DNA of 64,000 bases, taken from assembly GCF_002105755.1 (NCBI RefSeq), contig NZ_CP020821.1:1054001-1118000 (forward strand), in the 5' to 3' direction. Under the pieces are notes generated by a model that had not been told where the DNA came from, did not search any database, and was given only the letters and a program-made list of their open reading frames with translations. The stretch is from Mycobacterium colombiense CECT 3035. Its GTDB lineage: Bacteria > Actinomycetota > Actinomycetes > Mycobacteriales > Mycobacteriaceae. The position numbers were made by a program, and so were the translations under genes. Shown here piece by piece: positions 18,265 through 28,470 of the stretch; within the stretch, counting starts at the first letter, position 1; every line of letters begins with the position of its first letter.

Positions 18265-18304
18265 TTGGGCCGTCGTGGCGGGTTATGTGGGAAGGGTTGG
18301 TTCG

Positions 18305-18907
18305 ATGGCGGCTGATGGCAATGGTGAGCAGGTGGCACCCGCCTATGAATCTCTGGCCGAATCGGTACGGCGACTCATCGATGCCACCATCCGCACCGAA
18401 GTCGACGCCAGCGTCGTCGCGCGAGCCACGGCGCAGGTCGATTCCGTGGTTGAGCAGCTGAGCCAAGTTCTGATGCCGTCCTCATTCGGGGTTCGCGACG
18501 GCGTCGACGGCCAATCGTCGGTATCGGGCAACGTCGCGATCGGCATGCGTAATCCCATCGCGCCGCCACTGGTGATTCATCACGAGGCCGACGGCGAGGT
18601 GTGGACCGAGATCGTGCTGGGCGCCGCCTATGAGGGCCCGCCCGGTCATGTGCACGGCGGGATGTGTGCCTTGATTCTCGACCACGTGCTCGGCGCAACC
18701 GCGCACCGGCCCGGGAGCCCGGCCTACACCGGCACGCTGACGGTGCGCTACGAGCGCGGAACGCGGCTGGGTCCGATACGAGCAAGTGCGCGGGTCGAGC
18801 GGGTCGAGGGCGCAAAGACTTTCGCGGTGGGACACATTGCCGACGGGCAAGGAATCACGGTCATCGCCGAGGGTGTGTTCATCATCCCCAAAACAGCCGT
18901 CCCATGA
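18305..18907 (+). CDS. Hotdog-fold thioesterase (PaaI-like)
   Basis: This 200-residue protein has the hotdog core GPPGHVHGGMCALILDHVLG near residues 110-130, containing the HGG signature of PaaI/4HBT acyl-CoA thioesterases, and then TGTLTVRYERGTRLGPIRA. ATG 18305 is preferred because GAAGGG lies just upstream; a GTG at 18275 would add ten residues. It would hydrolyse an acyl- or aryl-CoA intermediate. It is the last plus-strand gene before the convergent aldolase gene, with only 13 bp between the stops. Confidence 0.85.
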   Translation: MAADGNGEQVAPAYESLAESVRRLIDATIRTEVDASVVARATAQVDSVVEQLSQVLMPSSFGVRDGVDGQSSVSGNVAIGMRNPIAPPLVIHHEADGEVWTEIVLGAAYEGPPGHVHGGMCALILDHVLGATAHRPGSPAYTGTLTVRYERGTRLGPIRASARVERVEGAKTFAVGHIADGQGITVIAEGVFIIPKTAVP

Positions 18908-18920
18908 TGGCCGCGGCCGG

Positions 18921-19982
18921 TCAGTGTGGGGCTGTGGCGCCGTTTTCTTGTTCGCGTTTGATTTCTAGGGCGATGTCGATGAGTTGGTCTTCTTGGCCGC
19001 CGATGAGTTTGCGCTGGCCGGCGCGGTGCAGGAGTTGGTGGGCGGGTACGCCGTAGCGTTCGGATTGGCGGATGGCGTGTTTGAGGAAGCTGGAATATAC
19101 CCCGGAGTAGCCCATGATCAGGGCGTTGCGGTCGAGTAGGCACTCGGCGGGCATGGCCGGGGCGACGACTTCTTCGGCGGCGTCGGCGATGTCGAAGAAA
19201 TCGATGCCGGTCTTGACGCCGATCTTGTCGAACACCCCGATGAGGGCCTCGACGGGCGCGTTGCCGGCACCGGCGCCGAACCGGCGGCACGAGCCGTCGA
19301 TCTGCTTGGCCCCGGCGCGGACGGCCTCCACGCTGTTGGCCACCCCGAGCCCGAGGTTCTCGTGGCCGTGGAAGCCGACTTGGGCGTCGTCGCCGAGTTC
19401 GGCGACCAGCGCGGCGACCCGGTCACGCACGCCCTCGAGGACCAGCGCCCCGGCCGAATCGACCACATACACGCACTGGCAGCCGGCGTCGGCCATGATG
19501 CGGGCCTGGGCGGCCAGTTTCTCCGGTGAGATGGTGTGGCTCATCATCAAGAACCCGACGGTTTCTAGGCCGAGTTCGCGGGCCAGGCCGAAGTGCTGGA
19601 TCGAGACGTCGGCCTCGGTGCAGTGCGTGGCGATCCGGCAGATCTCCCCGCCGTTGTTCTGGGCCTCTTTGATGTCTTCTTTGGTGCCCACCCCGGGCAG
19701 CATCAAAAAGGCGATCTTGGCCGCTGTGGCGGTCTGGGCGGCGAGCTTGATCAGCTCCTGTTCGGGGGTCTTGGAGAACCCGTAGTTAAAGCTCGACCCA
19801 CCCAGGCCGTCGCCGTGGGTGACCTCGATGACCGGCACCCCCGCGGTGTCCAGGGCGGCCACGATCGCGCCCACTTCGTCTTTGGTGAACTGGTGGCGCT
19901 TGTGGTGGGAGCCGTCGCGCAACGACGTGTCGGTCAGCCGGATGTCCCAGACCGGATCGAAGAAAATGTCTTGGGTGCTCAT
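18921..19982 (-). CDS. 4-hydroxy-2-oxovalerate aldolase (HsaF-like)
   Basis: This 353-residue enzyme cleaves 4-hydroxy-2-oxoacids to pyruvate and an aldehyde at the end of meta-cleavage pathways. The HMGL-like TIM barrel begins with [19 protein letters not shown]. Metal-binding histidines follow in [13 protein letters not shown], and the DmpG-type C-terminal communication domain ends the protein. It overlaps the acetaldehyde dehydrogenase by 4 bp (ATGA), as in the channeling DmpFG/HsaFG complexes. Together with the hydratase gene upstream it completes pyruvate and acyl-CoA release from the dienoate made by HsaC/HsaD-type enzymes. Confidence 0.94.
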   Translation of the reverse strand: MSTQDIFFDPVWDIRLTDTSLRDGSHHKRHQFTKDEVGAIVAALDTAGVPVIEVTHGDGLGGSSFNYGFSKTPEQELIKLAAQTATAAKIAFLMLPGVGTKEDIKEAQNNGGEICRIATHCTEADVSIQHFGLARELGLETVGFLMMSHTISPEKLAAQARIMADAGCQCVYVVDSAGALVLEGVRDRVAALVAELGDDAQVGFHGHENLGLGVANSVEAVRAGAKQIDGSCRRFGAGAGNAPVEALIGVFDKIGVKTGIDFFDIADAAEEVVAPAMPAECLLDRNALIMGYSGVYSSFLKHAIRQSERYGVPAHQLLHRAGQRKLIGGQEDQLIDIALEIKREQENGATAPH

Positions 19983-20899
19983 GATTGCGCTCCTTTAGCC
20001 GTCGCGCTCAACGACTCTTTGGCGATCTGTTCGCCGACCTTGGTGGCCGCGGCGGTCATGATGTCCAGATTTCCAGCGTAAGGCGGCAAATAGTCGCCCG
20101 CACCCTCGACCTCGACGAACGTGGTGACCAGCGCCTGACCCCCCGAGTGCAGCGACGGATCGTCGAACTGGGGCTCGTTGAGCAACCGGTAGCCCGGCAC
20201 ATAGGACTGCACCTCGGCCACCACGTCATGGATGGACTGGGCGATCGCGGCCCGGTCGGCGTCTTCCGGGATGGCGCAAAAGATGGTGTCGCGCATGATC
20301 ATCGGCGGATCGGCCGGGTTCAAGATGATGATCGCCTTACCGCGCTGGGCGCCGCCGATGGTCTCCACGCCTTTGCTGGTGGTCTTGGTGAACTCATCGA
20401 TGTTGGCCCGCGTCCCCGGGCCGGCCGACAGCGACGCCACCGAGGCCACGATCTCGGCGTACGGCACCTCGACGACGCGGGAGACCGCGTACACGATCGG
20501 GATCGTGGCCTGACCACCGCAGGTGATCATGTTGACGTTGGGGGCGTCCACATGCGCGCGCAGGTTGGCCGGCGGGATCACCGCCGGCCCCACCGCGGCC
20601 GGCGTCAAGTCGATGGCCCGGATCCCGGCGGCCTCATACTTCGGCGCGGCGTCGCGATGCACATAGGCACTGGTCGCCTCGAACACCAGATCAGGCTTCT
20701 CAGGCTGGGCCAACAACCAGTCCACCCCCTCGTGGGTGGTCTCCAAACCCAGCTTGCGGGCCCGGGCCAAACCCTCACTGTCCGGGTCGATACCCACCAT
20801 CCAGCGCGGTTCCAGCCACTCCGATCGCAACAACTTATAGAGCAGGTCAGTGCTGATATTCCCCGACCCGACAATGGCCACACTCGCCTTAGCCGGCAT
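19979..20899 (-). CDS. Acylating acetaldehyde/propionaldehyde dehydrogenase (HsaG-like)
   Basis: This 306-residue enzyme oxidises the aldehyde released by the aldolase to acyl-CoA using NAD and CoA. It has the Rossmann motif GSGNIS at residues 11-16 and the thiol nucleophile Cys127 in [12 protein letters not shown]. The start is ATG 20899 behind GAGGAGG, 10 bp from the hydratase stop. The longer upstream reading passes through the hydratase gene and is not real. It is expected to form a complex with the adjacent aldolase. Confidence 0.94.
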   Translation of the reverse strand: MPAKASVAIVGSGNISTDLLYKLLRSEWLEPRWMVGIDPDSEGLARARKLGLETTHEGVDWLLAQPEKPDLVFEATSAYVHRDAAPKYEAAGIRAIDLTPAAVGPAVIPPANLRAHVDAPNVNMITCGGQATIPIVYAVSRVVEVPYAEIVASVASLSAGPGTRANIDEFTKTTSKGVETIGGAQRGKAIIILNPADPPMIMRDTIFCAIPEDADRAAIAQSIHDVVAEVQSYVPGYRLLNEPQFDDPSLHSGGQALVTTFVEVEGAGDYLPPYAGNLDIMTAAATKVGEQIAKESLSATAKGAQS

Positions 20900-20909
20900 G
20901 AATCCTCCT

Positions 20910-21695
20910 CTATTCCAACGACAATCGGACCGAACCCAGCCCGGTAAACTCCGCGACGAACTCGTCACCGGGACGGGCGTCGATCGCCCGGGTGCAGGAT
21001 CCGGGCAGCACCACGTCGCCCTTGCGCAGCCGCACACCGAAGCCGTCCACCTTGCGGGCCAGCCAAGCCACCGCGGTGACCGGGTTGCCCAGCACCGCGT
21101 CGGTCCGGCCTTCGGCGACCACCTCGCCGTTGCAGCGCAACACCGCGTCAATCCCCTTGACGTCGATGTCCTGCGGTGAAACGCGCGCCGCACCGAGCAC
21201 GAAACCCGCCGACGAGGCGTTGTCGGCGATGGTGTCGCACAGTTCGATCTGCCAGTCGGTGATCCGAGTGTCGATCAGCTCAATCGACGGCACCAACGCC
21301 TCGGTCGCCGCCAACACATCGTCCTCGGTGCACCCCGCCCCCGGCAGATCCGCATTCAACACGAACCCCACTTCGACCTCCACCCGCGGGTACAGGTAGC
21401 GGTTCGCCTTGACCGGGGTGTCCTCGAACAACTGCATCTCGTCGAGCAGATGCCCATAGTCCGGCTCATCGACACCCATCATCTGCTGGATCGCCTTGCT
21501 CGACAGGCCCACCTTGTGGCCCAGCACCCGGGCCCCCTCCGCGACCCTCTGGCGGATATTGATCAGCTGAATCTCATAGGCGTCGACGACATCGATGTCC
21601 GGATGGGCCGCAGTAAGCGGGGCGATCGGCTCACCGCTCCGCTCGGCCTGCGCCAAGTCCGCAGCCAGCTCGTCACGCACCTCACGGCTGAGCAT
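20910..21695 (-). CDS. 2-keto-4-pentenoate hydratase (HsaE-like)
   Basis: This 261-residue member of the fumarylacetoacetate hydrolase-like/MhpD group hydrates 2-hydroxypenta-2,4-dienoate. Family segments are [20 protein letters not shown], the metal-binding [11 protein letters not shown], and [20 protein letters not shown]. Start ATG 21695 gives the family length and overlaps the enoyl-CoA hydratase stop by 14 bp. Order and strand place it first in the hydratase-dehydrogenase-aldolase trio. Confidence 0.93.
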   Translation of the reverse strand: MLSREVRDELAADLAQAERSGEPIAPLTAAHPDIDVVDAYEIQLINIRQRVAEGARVLGHKVGLSSKAIQQMMGVDEPDYGHLLDEMQLFEDTPVKANRYLYPRVEVEVGFVLNADLPGAGCTEDDVLAATEALVPSIELIDTRITDWQIELCDTIADNASSAGFVLGAARVSPQDIDVKGIDAVLRCNGEVVAEGRTDAVLGNPVTAVAWLARKVDGFGVRLRKGDVVLPGSCTRAIDARPGDEFVAEFTGLGSVRLSLE

Positions 21696-22560
21696 GGCAC
21701 CCAGGCGCCTCGTCACCCGCCGAGGCCATGGCCTTGACATCCATGCCGCCAAGCGAGCCCATCCCGACTTCTGCATTGTGCGCGTGGGCGAGGTGATGCA
21801 GGCCGAAGACGGCGTCCATGCCGTTGCGTAACCCCATCTGATCCTCACACTGGTTGATCGATCGCTTCGTCAACGCCAGACCGAAGCGTGGCATCTTTGC
21901 GATATGCGCTGCGAGCCGCAGTGTTTCGCGTTCCAGCTCGAGACGCGGAACCACCCGGTTGACCATGCCGACCGCGTAGGCGCGCCGAGCGTCGAACCTG
22001 TCGCCGGTGAATAGGATCTCCTTGGCGAACCGTGGTCCCAGCACCCAGGGATGAGCGAAGTACTCGACGCCAGGGATGCCCATCCGCACGACGGGGTCGC
22101 TGAAAAAGGCGTCCTCGGCGGCCACGATCAGATCGCAGATCCAGGCCAGCATCAGGCCGCCGGCGATACAAGCGCCCTGCACCATGGCGATGGTGGGCTT
22201 GGGAATCTCGCGCCAGCGTCGGCACATCCCCAGGTAGACCTCCATTTCGCGGGCGAAGCGCTGATCGCCGCCCGGTTTGCCGACATGGTCCCACCACAGC
22301 ACGGCGCGATTGTCGTAACTGACGTGGTGGTCGCGGCCGGGAGTCCCGATATCGTGCCCCGCGCTGAAATGCTCGCCGGCGCCCGCCAAGACGATCACGC
22401 TCGCCGCGTCGTCCTCGACCGCCCGTTGGAACGCGGCGTCGAGGGCATAGGTCATCGCCGAGTTCTGTGCGTTGCGAAATCGCGGACGATTCATGGTGAT
22501 AACGGCAACGCCGGCGGTCACCCGGTAAGTGACCACTTCATCTTCGTTTGGTGCGTCCAT
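21682..22560 (-). CDS. Enoyl-CoA hydratase/isomerase (crotonase family)
   Basis: This 292-residue crotonase has GVAVITMNRPRFRNAQN at the N-terminus. The first oxyanion-hole segment is GEHFSAGHDIG near residue 65, and the second is VQGACIAGGLMLAWICDLIV near 125. Residues SDPVVRMGIPGVEYF and the IAKMPRFGLALTKRSINQ tail fit the EchA group. It overlaps the hydratase start, so the four genes down to the aldolase form one operon. It could act on an acyl-CoA derived from ring C/D-like material or a side chain. The substrate is unknown. Confidence 0.9.
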   Translation of the reverse strand: MDAPNEDEVVTYRVTAGVAVITMNRPRFRNAQNSAMTYALDAAFQRAVEDDAASVIVLAGAGEHFSAGHDIGTPGRDHHVSYDNRAVLWWDHVGKPGGDQRFAREMEVYLGMCRRWREIPKPTIAMVQGACIAGGLMLAWICDLIVAAEDAFFSDPVVRMGIPGVEYFAHPWVLGPRFAKEILFTGDRFDARRAYAVGMVNRVVPRLELERETLRLAAHIAKMPRFGLALTKRSINQCEDQMGLRNGMDAVFGLHHLAHAHNAEVGMGSLGGMDVKAMASAGDEAPGCHAQP

Positions 22561-22809
22561 CCGCTGCCTTCCCGCATGACGCTGTAAGTGCCGACCATCA
22601 TCGATGCGGCTCGGCGGCGCATCGGGCTGGGTGTCCGCCCACCGGGAGCCATTCCGGTCACGGTCCAGGCGAACAGTGCGATGCCGCCGCGCGAGTGATC
22701 CGATGTCTGGGTGGTATCCCCACGTGGACTATCACGAGACAGGCCGACGTTTGGTTGCTGCGGGGGCGACCGGGCTGAGGGCCGGCTCCCGCACAAGAAC
22801 CCGTGATTC

Positions 22810-23274
22810 CTACATCCGCACCAGCGCAAAGGGATAGGTAGAGCTTCCCCCAGGCGCCCCGTTGCATCCGGTGGCAAACGACGAGTCGAGGGAACCGGCC
22901 AACGTCATGGCATCCCATGAGTAGACGTCGTGTGTGGGAATGACCGGGCCGTAGTAGACGTCGCCACATCGCAGCCCGTCCGGCACGTCGACGGCCAAGG
23001 TGTAACGGCCGTCGACGAATTGCGCCGAACCGCGGTACTCGAAAGCCTTTGCCACGGGCCGTGGTATCGCCTGGACGGTTACGCAGTTACCGAGGCACGA
23101 CGAGATCGCCCACACCCAGGTGTGAAAGTCGTATCTGCCGGTGATCGCGAGCTCGTAGTTGCCGGTGCGCATCTCGGCGTGCGCGGCGGGTGCGAAAAGC
23201 ATCGCCGCCGGCGCGAACCAAATAGTCAGCGTCAACGCCATCACGCGGGCGCGTCGAGTTGTTTGCGGCGTCAT
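22810..23274 (-). CDS. Secreted protein of the mce-linked cysteine-rich family
   Basis: This 154-residue protein has an N-terminal signal peptide (basic TTRRARVMALTLTIWF, then hydrophobic to HAEMRTG). The mature part has paired cysteines (SSCLGNC, LRCGDV, ATGCNG) and ends PFALVRM. It shares this Cys layout, the DG-C spacing and the PF-x-LVR ending with the protein at 32736, so the two are probably paralogues at both ends of the mce operon. A start at ATG 23241 is also possible. It lies divergent from yrbEA. The function is unknown, probably at the cell envelope. Confidence 0.78.
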   Translation of the reverse strand: MTPQTTRRARVMALTLTIWFAPAAMLFAPAAHAEMRTGNYELAITGRYDFHTWVWAISSCLGNCVTVQAIPRPVAKAFEYRGSAQFVDGRYTLAVDVPDGLRCGDVYYGPVIPTHDVYSWDAMTLAGSLDSSFATGCNGAPGGSSTYPFALVRM

Positions 23275-23504
23275 GTGGATACCACCGCCCGGCAGTCGTA
23301 TCGGGCATGCCGGCTGTGGCGACAGGTCACCCAGCGATACTGTGCCGCCGCGCCAGTGTCATCTGTCAGTCCTCCCGGTAGGCGGGACACACCGTGTTGC
23401 TCACGTCACGAATCCGGGAAGGTTTCGGCCGGGCTGTTCGTCGGCGCGGCTGGACGTGTTGGGTTTTGACCGCGGTGACAAGGATATAAGAGGAGTCGGT
23501 TCGA

Positions 23505-24317
23505 GTGGTGACCAAGGCGTCAGCCCGCTTGTCGCTGCGACTTCCGAAGCTCGGCGGGAACGCGGGTGGCCCTTTCCAGGCCATCGGTGGTCTGGTCGCG
23601 ATGGCGGCCGATGCGGCAAAGTTTCTCTTCCGCAGGCCGTTTCAGGGGCGTGAGTTTCTGGAGCAGTCCTGGTTCGTCGCGCGTGTGTCGATGATGCCGA
23701 CGCTTCTGGTGGCCATCCCGTTCACGGTGCTGGTCAGCTTCACGCTGAACATCCTGCTGCGCGAGTTGGGTGCGGCCGATTTGTCCGGGGCGGGCGCGGC
23801 CTTCGGCGCGGTCACCCAGGTGGGTCCATTGGTCACGGTGTTGATCGTGGCCGGCGCGGGCGCCACGGCGATGTGTGCGGACCTCGGCTCACGAACCATC
23901 CGCGAGGAGATCGACGCGCTGGAAGTGTTGGGCATCAATCCGATTCAGCGACTGGTGGCACCGCGCATGCTGGCGTCGGGGGTGGTGGCACTCCTGCTCA
24001 ACAGCGTGGTCTGCATCATCGGCATACTGGGCGGCTATTTCTTTTCGGTGTTCGTCCAGCAGGTCAACCCGGGAGCATTCGCCGCCGGTATCACCCTGTT
24101 GACCGGAATTCCCGAACTCATCATCTCGTCGGTCAAAGCTCTGCTGTTCGGTCTGGTCGCGGGTTTGGTCGCCTGCTATCGCGGCCTGACGATCACCGGC
24201 GGTGGCGCCAAGGCGGTCGGCAACGCCGTCAACGAGACCGTGGTGTACGCGTTCATGTCGCTTTTCGTCATCAACGTGGTCGTCACGGCCATCGGTATTC
24301 AGATGACGGCGAAGTAG
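23505..24317 (+). CDS. yrbEA: YrbE/MlaE-type permease of the Mce transporter, first subunit
   Basis: This 270-residue membrane protein has about five to six hydrophobic segments, the first near LLVAIPFTVLVSFTLNILL. The conserved YrbE loop EEIDALEVLGINPIQRLVAPR sits near residue 135, and the C-terminal helix is SLFVINVVVTAIGI. YrbEA and YrbEB form the transmembrane channel of Mce lipid importers, powered by the MceG ATPase encoded elsewhere. GTG 23505 follows an AGGAG box; a GTG at 23508 is equivalent. It starts an operon running to at least 35706. Confidence 0.95.
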   Translation: MVTKASARLSLRLPKLGGNAGGPFQAIGGLVAMAADAAKFLFRRPFQGREFLEQSWFVARVSMMPTLLVAIPFTVLVSFTLNILLRELGAADLSGAGAAFGAVTQVGPLVTVLIVAGAGATAMCADLGSRTIREEIDALEVLGINPIQRLVAPRMLASGVVALLLNSVVCIIGILGGYFFSVFVQQVNPGAFAAGITLLTGIPELIISSVKALLFGLVAGLVACYRGLTITGGGAKAVGNAVNETVVYAFMSLFVINVVVTAIGIQMTAK

Positions 24318-24324
24318 GCAACCA

Positions 24325-25170
24325 GTGGCGTTACAAGCGACGTATCCGGGCCTGGCTCGGGAAATAGGCAAACCGGTTGCTGCGCTGGCCGGGATCGGTG
24401 ATCACGCCGTGTTTTACGGAAGGTCGATCGCCGGGGCGCCGTTTGCGGTCACCCGCTACCGACGAGAGATCATTCGTCTGGCCGCTGAAATCAGCATGGG
24501 TTCAGGGACATTGGCGATGATCGGTGGCACGGTCGTCATCGTCGGATTTCTCACCTTGGCAACCGGTGGGACGCTGGCGATCCAGGGGTACAGCTCGCTG
24601 GGCAATATCGGTATCGAGGCGTTGACCGGGTTTTTGGCTGCGTTCATCAATGTCCGGATCTCGGCGCCCATCGTCGCCGGTATCGGCTTGGCGGCGACTT
24701 TCGGTGCCGGGGTGACCGCCCAGCTGGGCGCGATGCGGATCAACGAGGAGATCGACGCGCTGGAAAGCATGGGCATCCGGCCCGTGTCGTACTTGGTCAG
24801 CACCCGGCTCATCGCGGGGATGCTGGCGATCACACCGTTGTATTCGATCGCGGTGATCTTGTCGTTTGTCGCAAGTCAATTCACGACAGTGGTGGTGTTA
24901 GGGCAATCGGGGGGCTTGTACGGTCACTATTTCTCGACCTTCCTGAACCCGACTGATTTGGTGTGGTCGTTTCTGCAGGCAATCCTCATGGCTTTGGCCA
25001 TCCTCTTGATCCACACGTACTACGGCTATTTCGCGAGCGGGGGCCCGTCGGGCGTGGGTGTGGCGGTGGGTAATGCGGTGCGGACCTCGCTGATCGTTGT
25101 CGTCTCGGTGACCCTGCTGGTCTCGTTGGCCATCTATGGGGCCAACGGAAACTTCAACCTGTCGGGCTAG
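24325..25170 (+). CDS. yrbEB: YrbE/MlaE-type permease of the Mce transporter, second subunit
   Basis: This 281-residue partner permease starts 7 bp after yrbEA at GTG 24325. The signature loop INEEIDALESMGIRPVSYLV lies near residue 140, and hydrophobic helices include the C-terminal VVVSVTLLVSLAIYG. As in all mce loci it follows the first permease and precedes mceA. It would pair with YrbEA to form the inner-membrane channel for the lipid carried by the Mce proteins. Confidence 0.95.
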   Translation: MALQATYPGLAREIGKPVAALAGIGDHAVFYGRSIAGAPFAVTRYRREIIRLAAEISMGSGTLAMIGGTVVIVGFLTLATGGTLAIQGYSSLGNIGIEALTGFLAAFINVRISAPIVAGIGLAATFGAGVTAQLGAMRINEEIDALESMGIRPVSYLVSTRLIAGMLAITPLYSIAVILSFVASQFTTVVVLGQSGGLYGHYFSTFLNPTDLVWSFLQAILMALAILLIHTYYGYFASGGPSGVGVAVGNAVRTSLIVVVSVTLLVSLAIYGANGNFNLSG

Positions 25171-25184
25171 GGAGGAAACCTGTT

Positions 25185-26369
25185 TTGAACTCCGCTGTGC
25201 GCCCGCTACTCGGACTTGTCATCATCGGCGCGATCGGTGCGATCGTGGCGGGAACCGTCTTCCTGTTTCAGGGCGGTGCCTCGGAATCGGTTCCGGTCAC
25301 CGTGATGTCGCCGCGCGCCGGGCTGGTGATGAATCCGGACGCCAAGGTGAAGCTGCACGGCGCGCAGGTCGGCAAGGTCTCCTCGATCGAAAACCTGCCG
25401 GACGGGCGGGCGGCCATTCATCTGGCGATGGATCCGGCATGGCTGCATCTGATCCCGGCGAACACGCGAGTAGACATCGAATCGACCACCGTCTTCGGAT
25501 CGAAATTCGTTCAGCTGATACCACCACCGGATCCCTCTCCGCGATCGTTGACGGCGGGTCAAATCCTGGACTCCGAGCATGTGACGGTCGAAATCAACAC
25601 GGTGTTCCAACAGCTGGTTTCGGTGCTGTCGCAAATCGAACCAGAGAAGCTGAACGAAGCCCTGGGCGCGCTCGCGCAGGCTATGAGCGGCCGCGGCGCA
25701 AAGTTTGGTCGCACGTTGGCCGATCTCGACACGCTCCTGACCAAAATCGACCCCAGCCTTCTTACCCTGAGCCGTGAAATGGCAGTGGCGCCAGGTGTGC
25801 TCCGGGCGTATGCCGATGCGGGCCCGGATCTTGTCAGGACAATCGAAAACGGCACCCGCGTCAGCGACACGGTGGTCGACCGGCAGCGGGATCTGGACGC
25901 ACTGCTGATCAGCGCGATCGGGTTGGCCGACATCGGAAACGACCTGTTGGCAACCAACGCGAAGCCGCTGGAGACCGTCCTGCATTCGCTGACTCCCACC
26001 ACTGACCTGACCAATGAATACCACCAGGCCCTCACCTGCGGCCTGGCCGGCCTGAAACCGTTGGCCACCGGCCCACCGCTGCCCGTGCCGGGGGTGCTGT
26101 TGCTGGATTCGTTTCTGCTGGGCACCGAACGTTATCGGTATCCGCAGAACCTGCCCAAGGTCGCGGCGACCGGCGGTCCGCAGTGTATGGGCCTACCGAA
26201 TGTCGGCTTCGGACAGCGGCCCCCGTATCTCGTCACCGACATCGACGCCAACCAGGCACAGTACGGAAACCAGGGAATCTTGTTGAACTCCAACCGTCTC
26301 AAGCAAATGCTGTTCGGCCCAATCGACGGTCCGCCACGCAACACCCCGCAGATCGGGCAGCCCGGATGA
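25185..26369 (+). CDS. mceA: Mce family protein A
   Basis: This 394-residue protein has an N-terminal membrane anchor (LLGLVIIGAIGAIVAGTVFL). The MCE domain at about residues 38-120 contains DAKVKLHGAQVGKVSSIENL, and helical repeats follow. The TTG start at 25185 is chosen because GGAGGA lies 8 bp upstream and no better start is nearby. Mce proteins are thought to form a hexameric tunnel that carries lipids across the periplasm. The stop overlaps mceB as ATGA. The mce locus cannot be assigned to a numbered mce type from sequence alone. Confidence 0.93.
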   Translation: MNSAVRPLLGLVIIGAIGAIVAGTVFLFQGGASESVPVTVMSPRAGLVMNPDAKVKLHGAQVGKVSSIENLPDGRAAIHLAMDPAWLHLIPANTRVDIESTTVFGSKFVQLIPPPDPSPRSLTAGQILDSEHVTVEINTVFQQLVSVLSQIEPEKLNEALGALAQAMSGRGAKFGRTLADLDTLLTKIDPSLLTLSREMAVAPGVLRAYADAGPDLVRTIENGTRVSDTVVDRQRDLDALLISAIGLADIGNDLLATNAKPLETVLHSLTPTTDLTNEYHQALTCGLAGLKPLATGPPLPVPGVLLLDSFLLGTERYRYPQNLPKVAATGGPQCMGLPNVGFGQRPPYLVTDIDANQAQYGNQGILLNSNRLKQMLFGPIDGPPRNTPQIGQPG

Positions 26370-27391
26370 GAGGAGGGGGCGGGACTGCCGTCAAGTTCGG
26401 AGCCTTCGCCGTGGTGACGCTGCTGTTGACCGCGGCCCTGTTCGCGATTCTCGGGCAATACCGCACGGGTGCGACCAACGGCTACTCGGCCGTGTTCACA
26501 GACGCATCCAGTCTGAAGCCGGGAGATTCGGTGCGCGCCGCAGGAATTCGGGTGGGGACGGTCGACGGCGTCGTCCTGCAGCCGGACAACTCGGTGCTGG
26601 TGGCATTCGATGCCGACCGCGCGGTGATGCTCACCACCAGCACCAGGGTCGCGGTGCGCTACCTCAATCTGGTCGGTGACCGCTACCTCGAGCTGCTCGA
26701 TGCGCCCGGTTCCGCGTCGATCCAAGCGCCCGGTTCACGGATCCCGCGAAACCGCACCGAGCCGGCACTGGACCTGGATTTGCTGCTCGGCGGACTCAAA
26801 CCGGTGATCCAGGGGCTCAACCCGCAAGCGGTCAATGCGCTGACCAACTCGCTGCTGCAAATTTTGCAGGGCAGCAGCGGCGATGTGGAGTCGCTGTTCG
26901 CCAAGACCTCGTCGTTTTCGAATGCGTTGGCAGACAACGATACTGTGGTGCAGCGACTGATCGACAATCTCAACGAGGTGCTCGCCACGGTCGCCAAGGA
27001 CGGCGACAGGTTTTCCGGGACCGTGGATCGCCTCCAACAACTCATTGCCGGGCTATCGCAGGACCGCGACCCCATCGGTGACGCCATCACGGCACTGGAC
27101 AGCGGGACCGCATCGTTGGCGGACCTGCTAACCCAGGCGCGTGCACCGTTGGCCGGAACCGTTGGCCAACTCAATCGGCTGGCTCCGCTGCTCGACAATG
27201 ACAAGGCGCGACTGGACCTTTCATTGCAGCGCGCTCCGGAAAACTATCGCAAACTCGTCCGCCTGGGCGCGTACGGAAGTTTCATCAACCAATACCTGTG
27301 TGGAATTTCCATTCGGGTCAGCGACCTTCAAGGCCGCACCGCGGTATTCCCATGGATCACCCAAAACACCGGAAGGTGCGGGGAGCCCTGA
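26366..27391 (+). CDS. mceB: Mce family protein B
   Basis: This 341-residue protein starts with a single transmembrane anchor (FGAFAVVTLLLTAALFAIL). The MCE domain follows, with FTDASSLKPGDSVRAAGIRV and TRVAVRYLNLVGDRYLEL, then a long helical region and a Cys-containing tail (CGISIRVSDLQGRTAVFPW). It overlaps mceA by 4 bp and mceC by 1 bp, so translation is coupled. The role is as one ring or needle subunit of the lipid import complex. Confidence 0.93.
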   Translation: MRGGGGTAVKFGAFAVVTLLLTAALFAILGQYRTGATNGYSAVFTDASSLKPGDSVRAAGIRVGTVDGVVLQPDNSVLVAFDADRAVMLTTSTRVAVRYLNLVGDRYLELLDAPGSASIQAPGSRIPRNRTEPALDLDLLLGGLKPVIQGLNPQAVNALTNSLLQILQGSSGDVESLFAKTSSFSNALADNDTVVQRLIDNLNEVLATVAKDGDRFSGTVDRLQQLIAGLSQDRDPIGDAITALDSGTASLADLLTQARAPLAGTVGQLNRLAPLLDNDKARLDLSLQRAPENYRKLVRLGAYGSFINQYLCGISIRVSDLQGRTAVFPWITQNTGRCGEP

Positions 27392-28470
27392 TGCTCAAAT
27401 ATCGCGGAGCTCACCTGATCCGGGCCGGCTTCATCGGCTTCGTGCTGGTTGTGCTGATCATCGTCATCGGATTGCGCTCCCAGCAGTTGGTGTCGATGGC
27501 CACGTCGATCCGGTACCAAGCGCTGTTCGCCGAAGCCGGTGGCCTGACCGCCGGCAACGACGTCCGGGTGTCGGGCGTCAAACTGGGAACGGTCTCCGAC
27601 GTCGCGCTCAGTCACGGCAAAGCACTGGTGACCTTCACCCTGGACGCGAAGGTGCGCCTCGGATCGCGCACCACCGCGCACATCAAGACGGGGACGGTGC
27701 TGGGTGCGCGGATGCTGGCGGTGGAGCCGGCGGGTAGCCGAGTCCTGCATTCGTCCGACGTCATCCCGCTGTCTCAGACCTCATCGCCCTACTCGCTGAC
27801 GGATGCCGTCAGCGACTTCGCCGGCAACACCGCCGACACGGACACCGGTTCGCTCAACCGGTCGCTGGACACGCTGGCCGAAACGATCGACCGGATTGCG
27901 CCGCGCCTGGGATCCACATTCGACGGGCTGAGCCGGCTGTCGCGCTCGCTGAACGGCAGAAACGACTCACTGGCCAACCTGCTCAAGAGCGCCGCCGATG
28001 TGACCGGGGTCCTGTCTGCGCGCAGCCAACAGGTCAACACCTTGCTGCTCGACGCCAACGACCTGATGGGGGTCTTGAAGCAACGCCGCTACGCAGTCGT
28101 CAATCTGCTGGCCAACACTTCGGCGCTCGCCAAGGAGTTGTCCGGGATGGTGGCCGACAACGAAAAGGAACTGGCACCGACCCTGAAGCAACTCAACTCG
28201 GTCACCGCGATGCTGGAGAAGAATCGGGACAACATCGCCAAGGCGATCGTCGGCCTGGCGAAATACCAGGTGACGCAGGGGGAGTCGGTCAACAATGGCT
28301 TCTACTACAACGCCTTCGTCGGAAACCTGTTGCCGGCACAGGCCCTGCAGCCGTTCCTCGACTACGCCTTCGGATTCCGGCGAGGCACCAACGCGGGCCA
28401 ACCACCCGACAATGCCGGCCCGCGAGCTGAATTCCCGTGGCCGCACAACGGTATCCCGGGAGGACGATGA
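27391..28470 (+). CDS. mceC: Mce family protein C
   Basis: This 359-residue protein has an N-terminal anchor (AGFIGFVLVVLIIVIGL). The MCE domain contains FAEAGGLTAGNDVRVSGVKL and TGTVLGARMLAVEP, and a coiled, helix-rich C-terminal half ends in a proline-rich tail. It starts at ATG 27391, sharing one base with the mceB stop, and overlaps mceD by ATGA. The role is as for the other Mce subunits. Confidence 0.93.
   Translation: MLKYRGAHLIRAGFIGFVLVVLIIVIGLRSQQLVSMATSIRYQALFAEAGGLTAGNDVRVSGVKLGTVSDVALSHGKALVTFTLDAKVRLGSRTTAHIKTGTVLGARMLAVEPAGSRVLHSSDVIPLSQTSSPYSLTDAVSDFAGNTADTDTGSLNRSLDTLAETIDRIAPRLGSTFDGLSRLSRSLNGRNDSLANLLKSAADVTGVLSARSQQVNTLLLDANDLMGVLKQRRYAVVNLLANTSALAKELSGMVADNEKELAPTLKQLNSVTAMLEKNRDNIAKAIVGLAKYQVTQGESVNNGFYYNAFVGNLLPAQALQPFLDYAFGFRRGTNAGQPPDNAGPRAEFPWPHNGIPGGR

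Noticed and set aside
22561..22809. Small open frames between the enoyl-CoA hydratase and the secreted protein
   Set aside because: No family pattern, no ribosome sites and several competing frames; I see only spacer and promoter DNA.
23465..23490. TTGACC and TATAAG as the promoter of the mce operon
   Set aside because: The spacer is only 13 bases and the -10 would directly abut the ribosome site, leaving no room for a leader.
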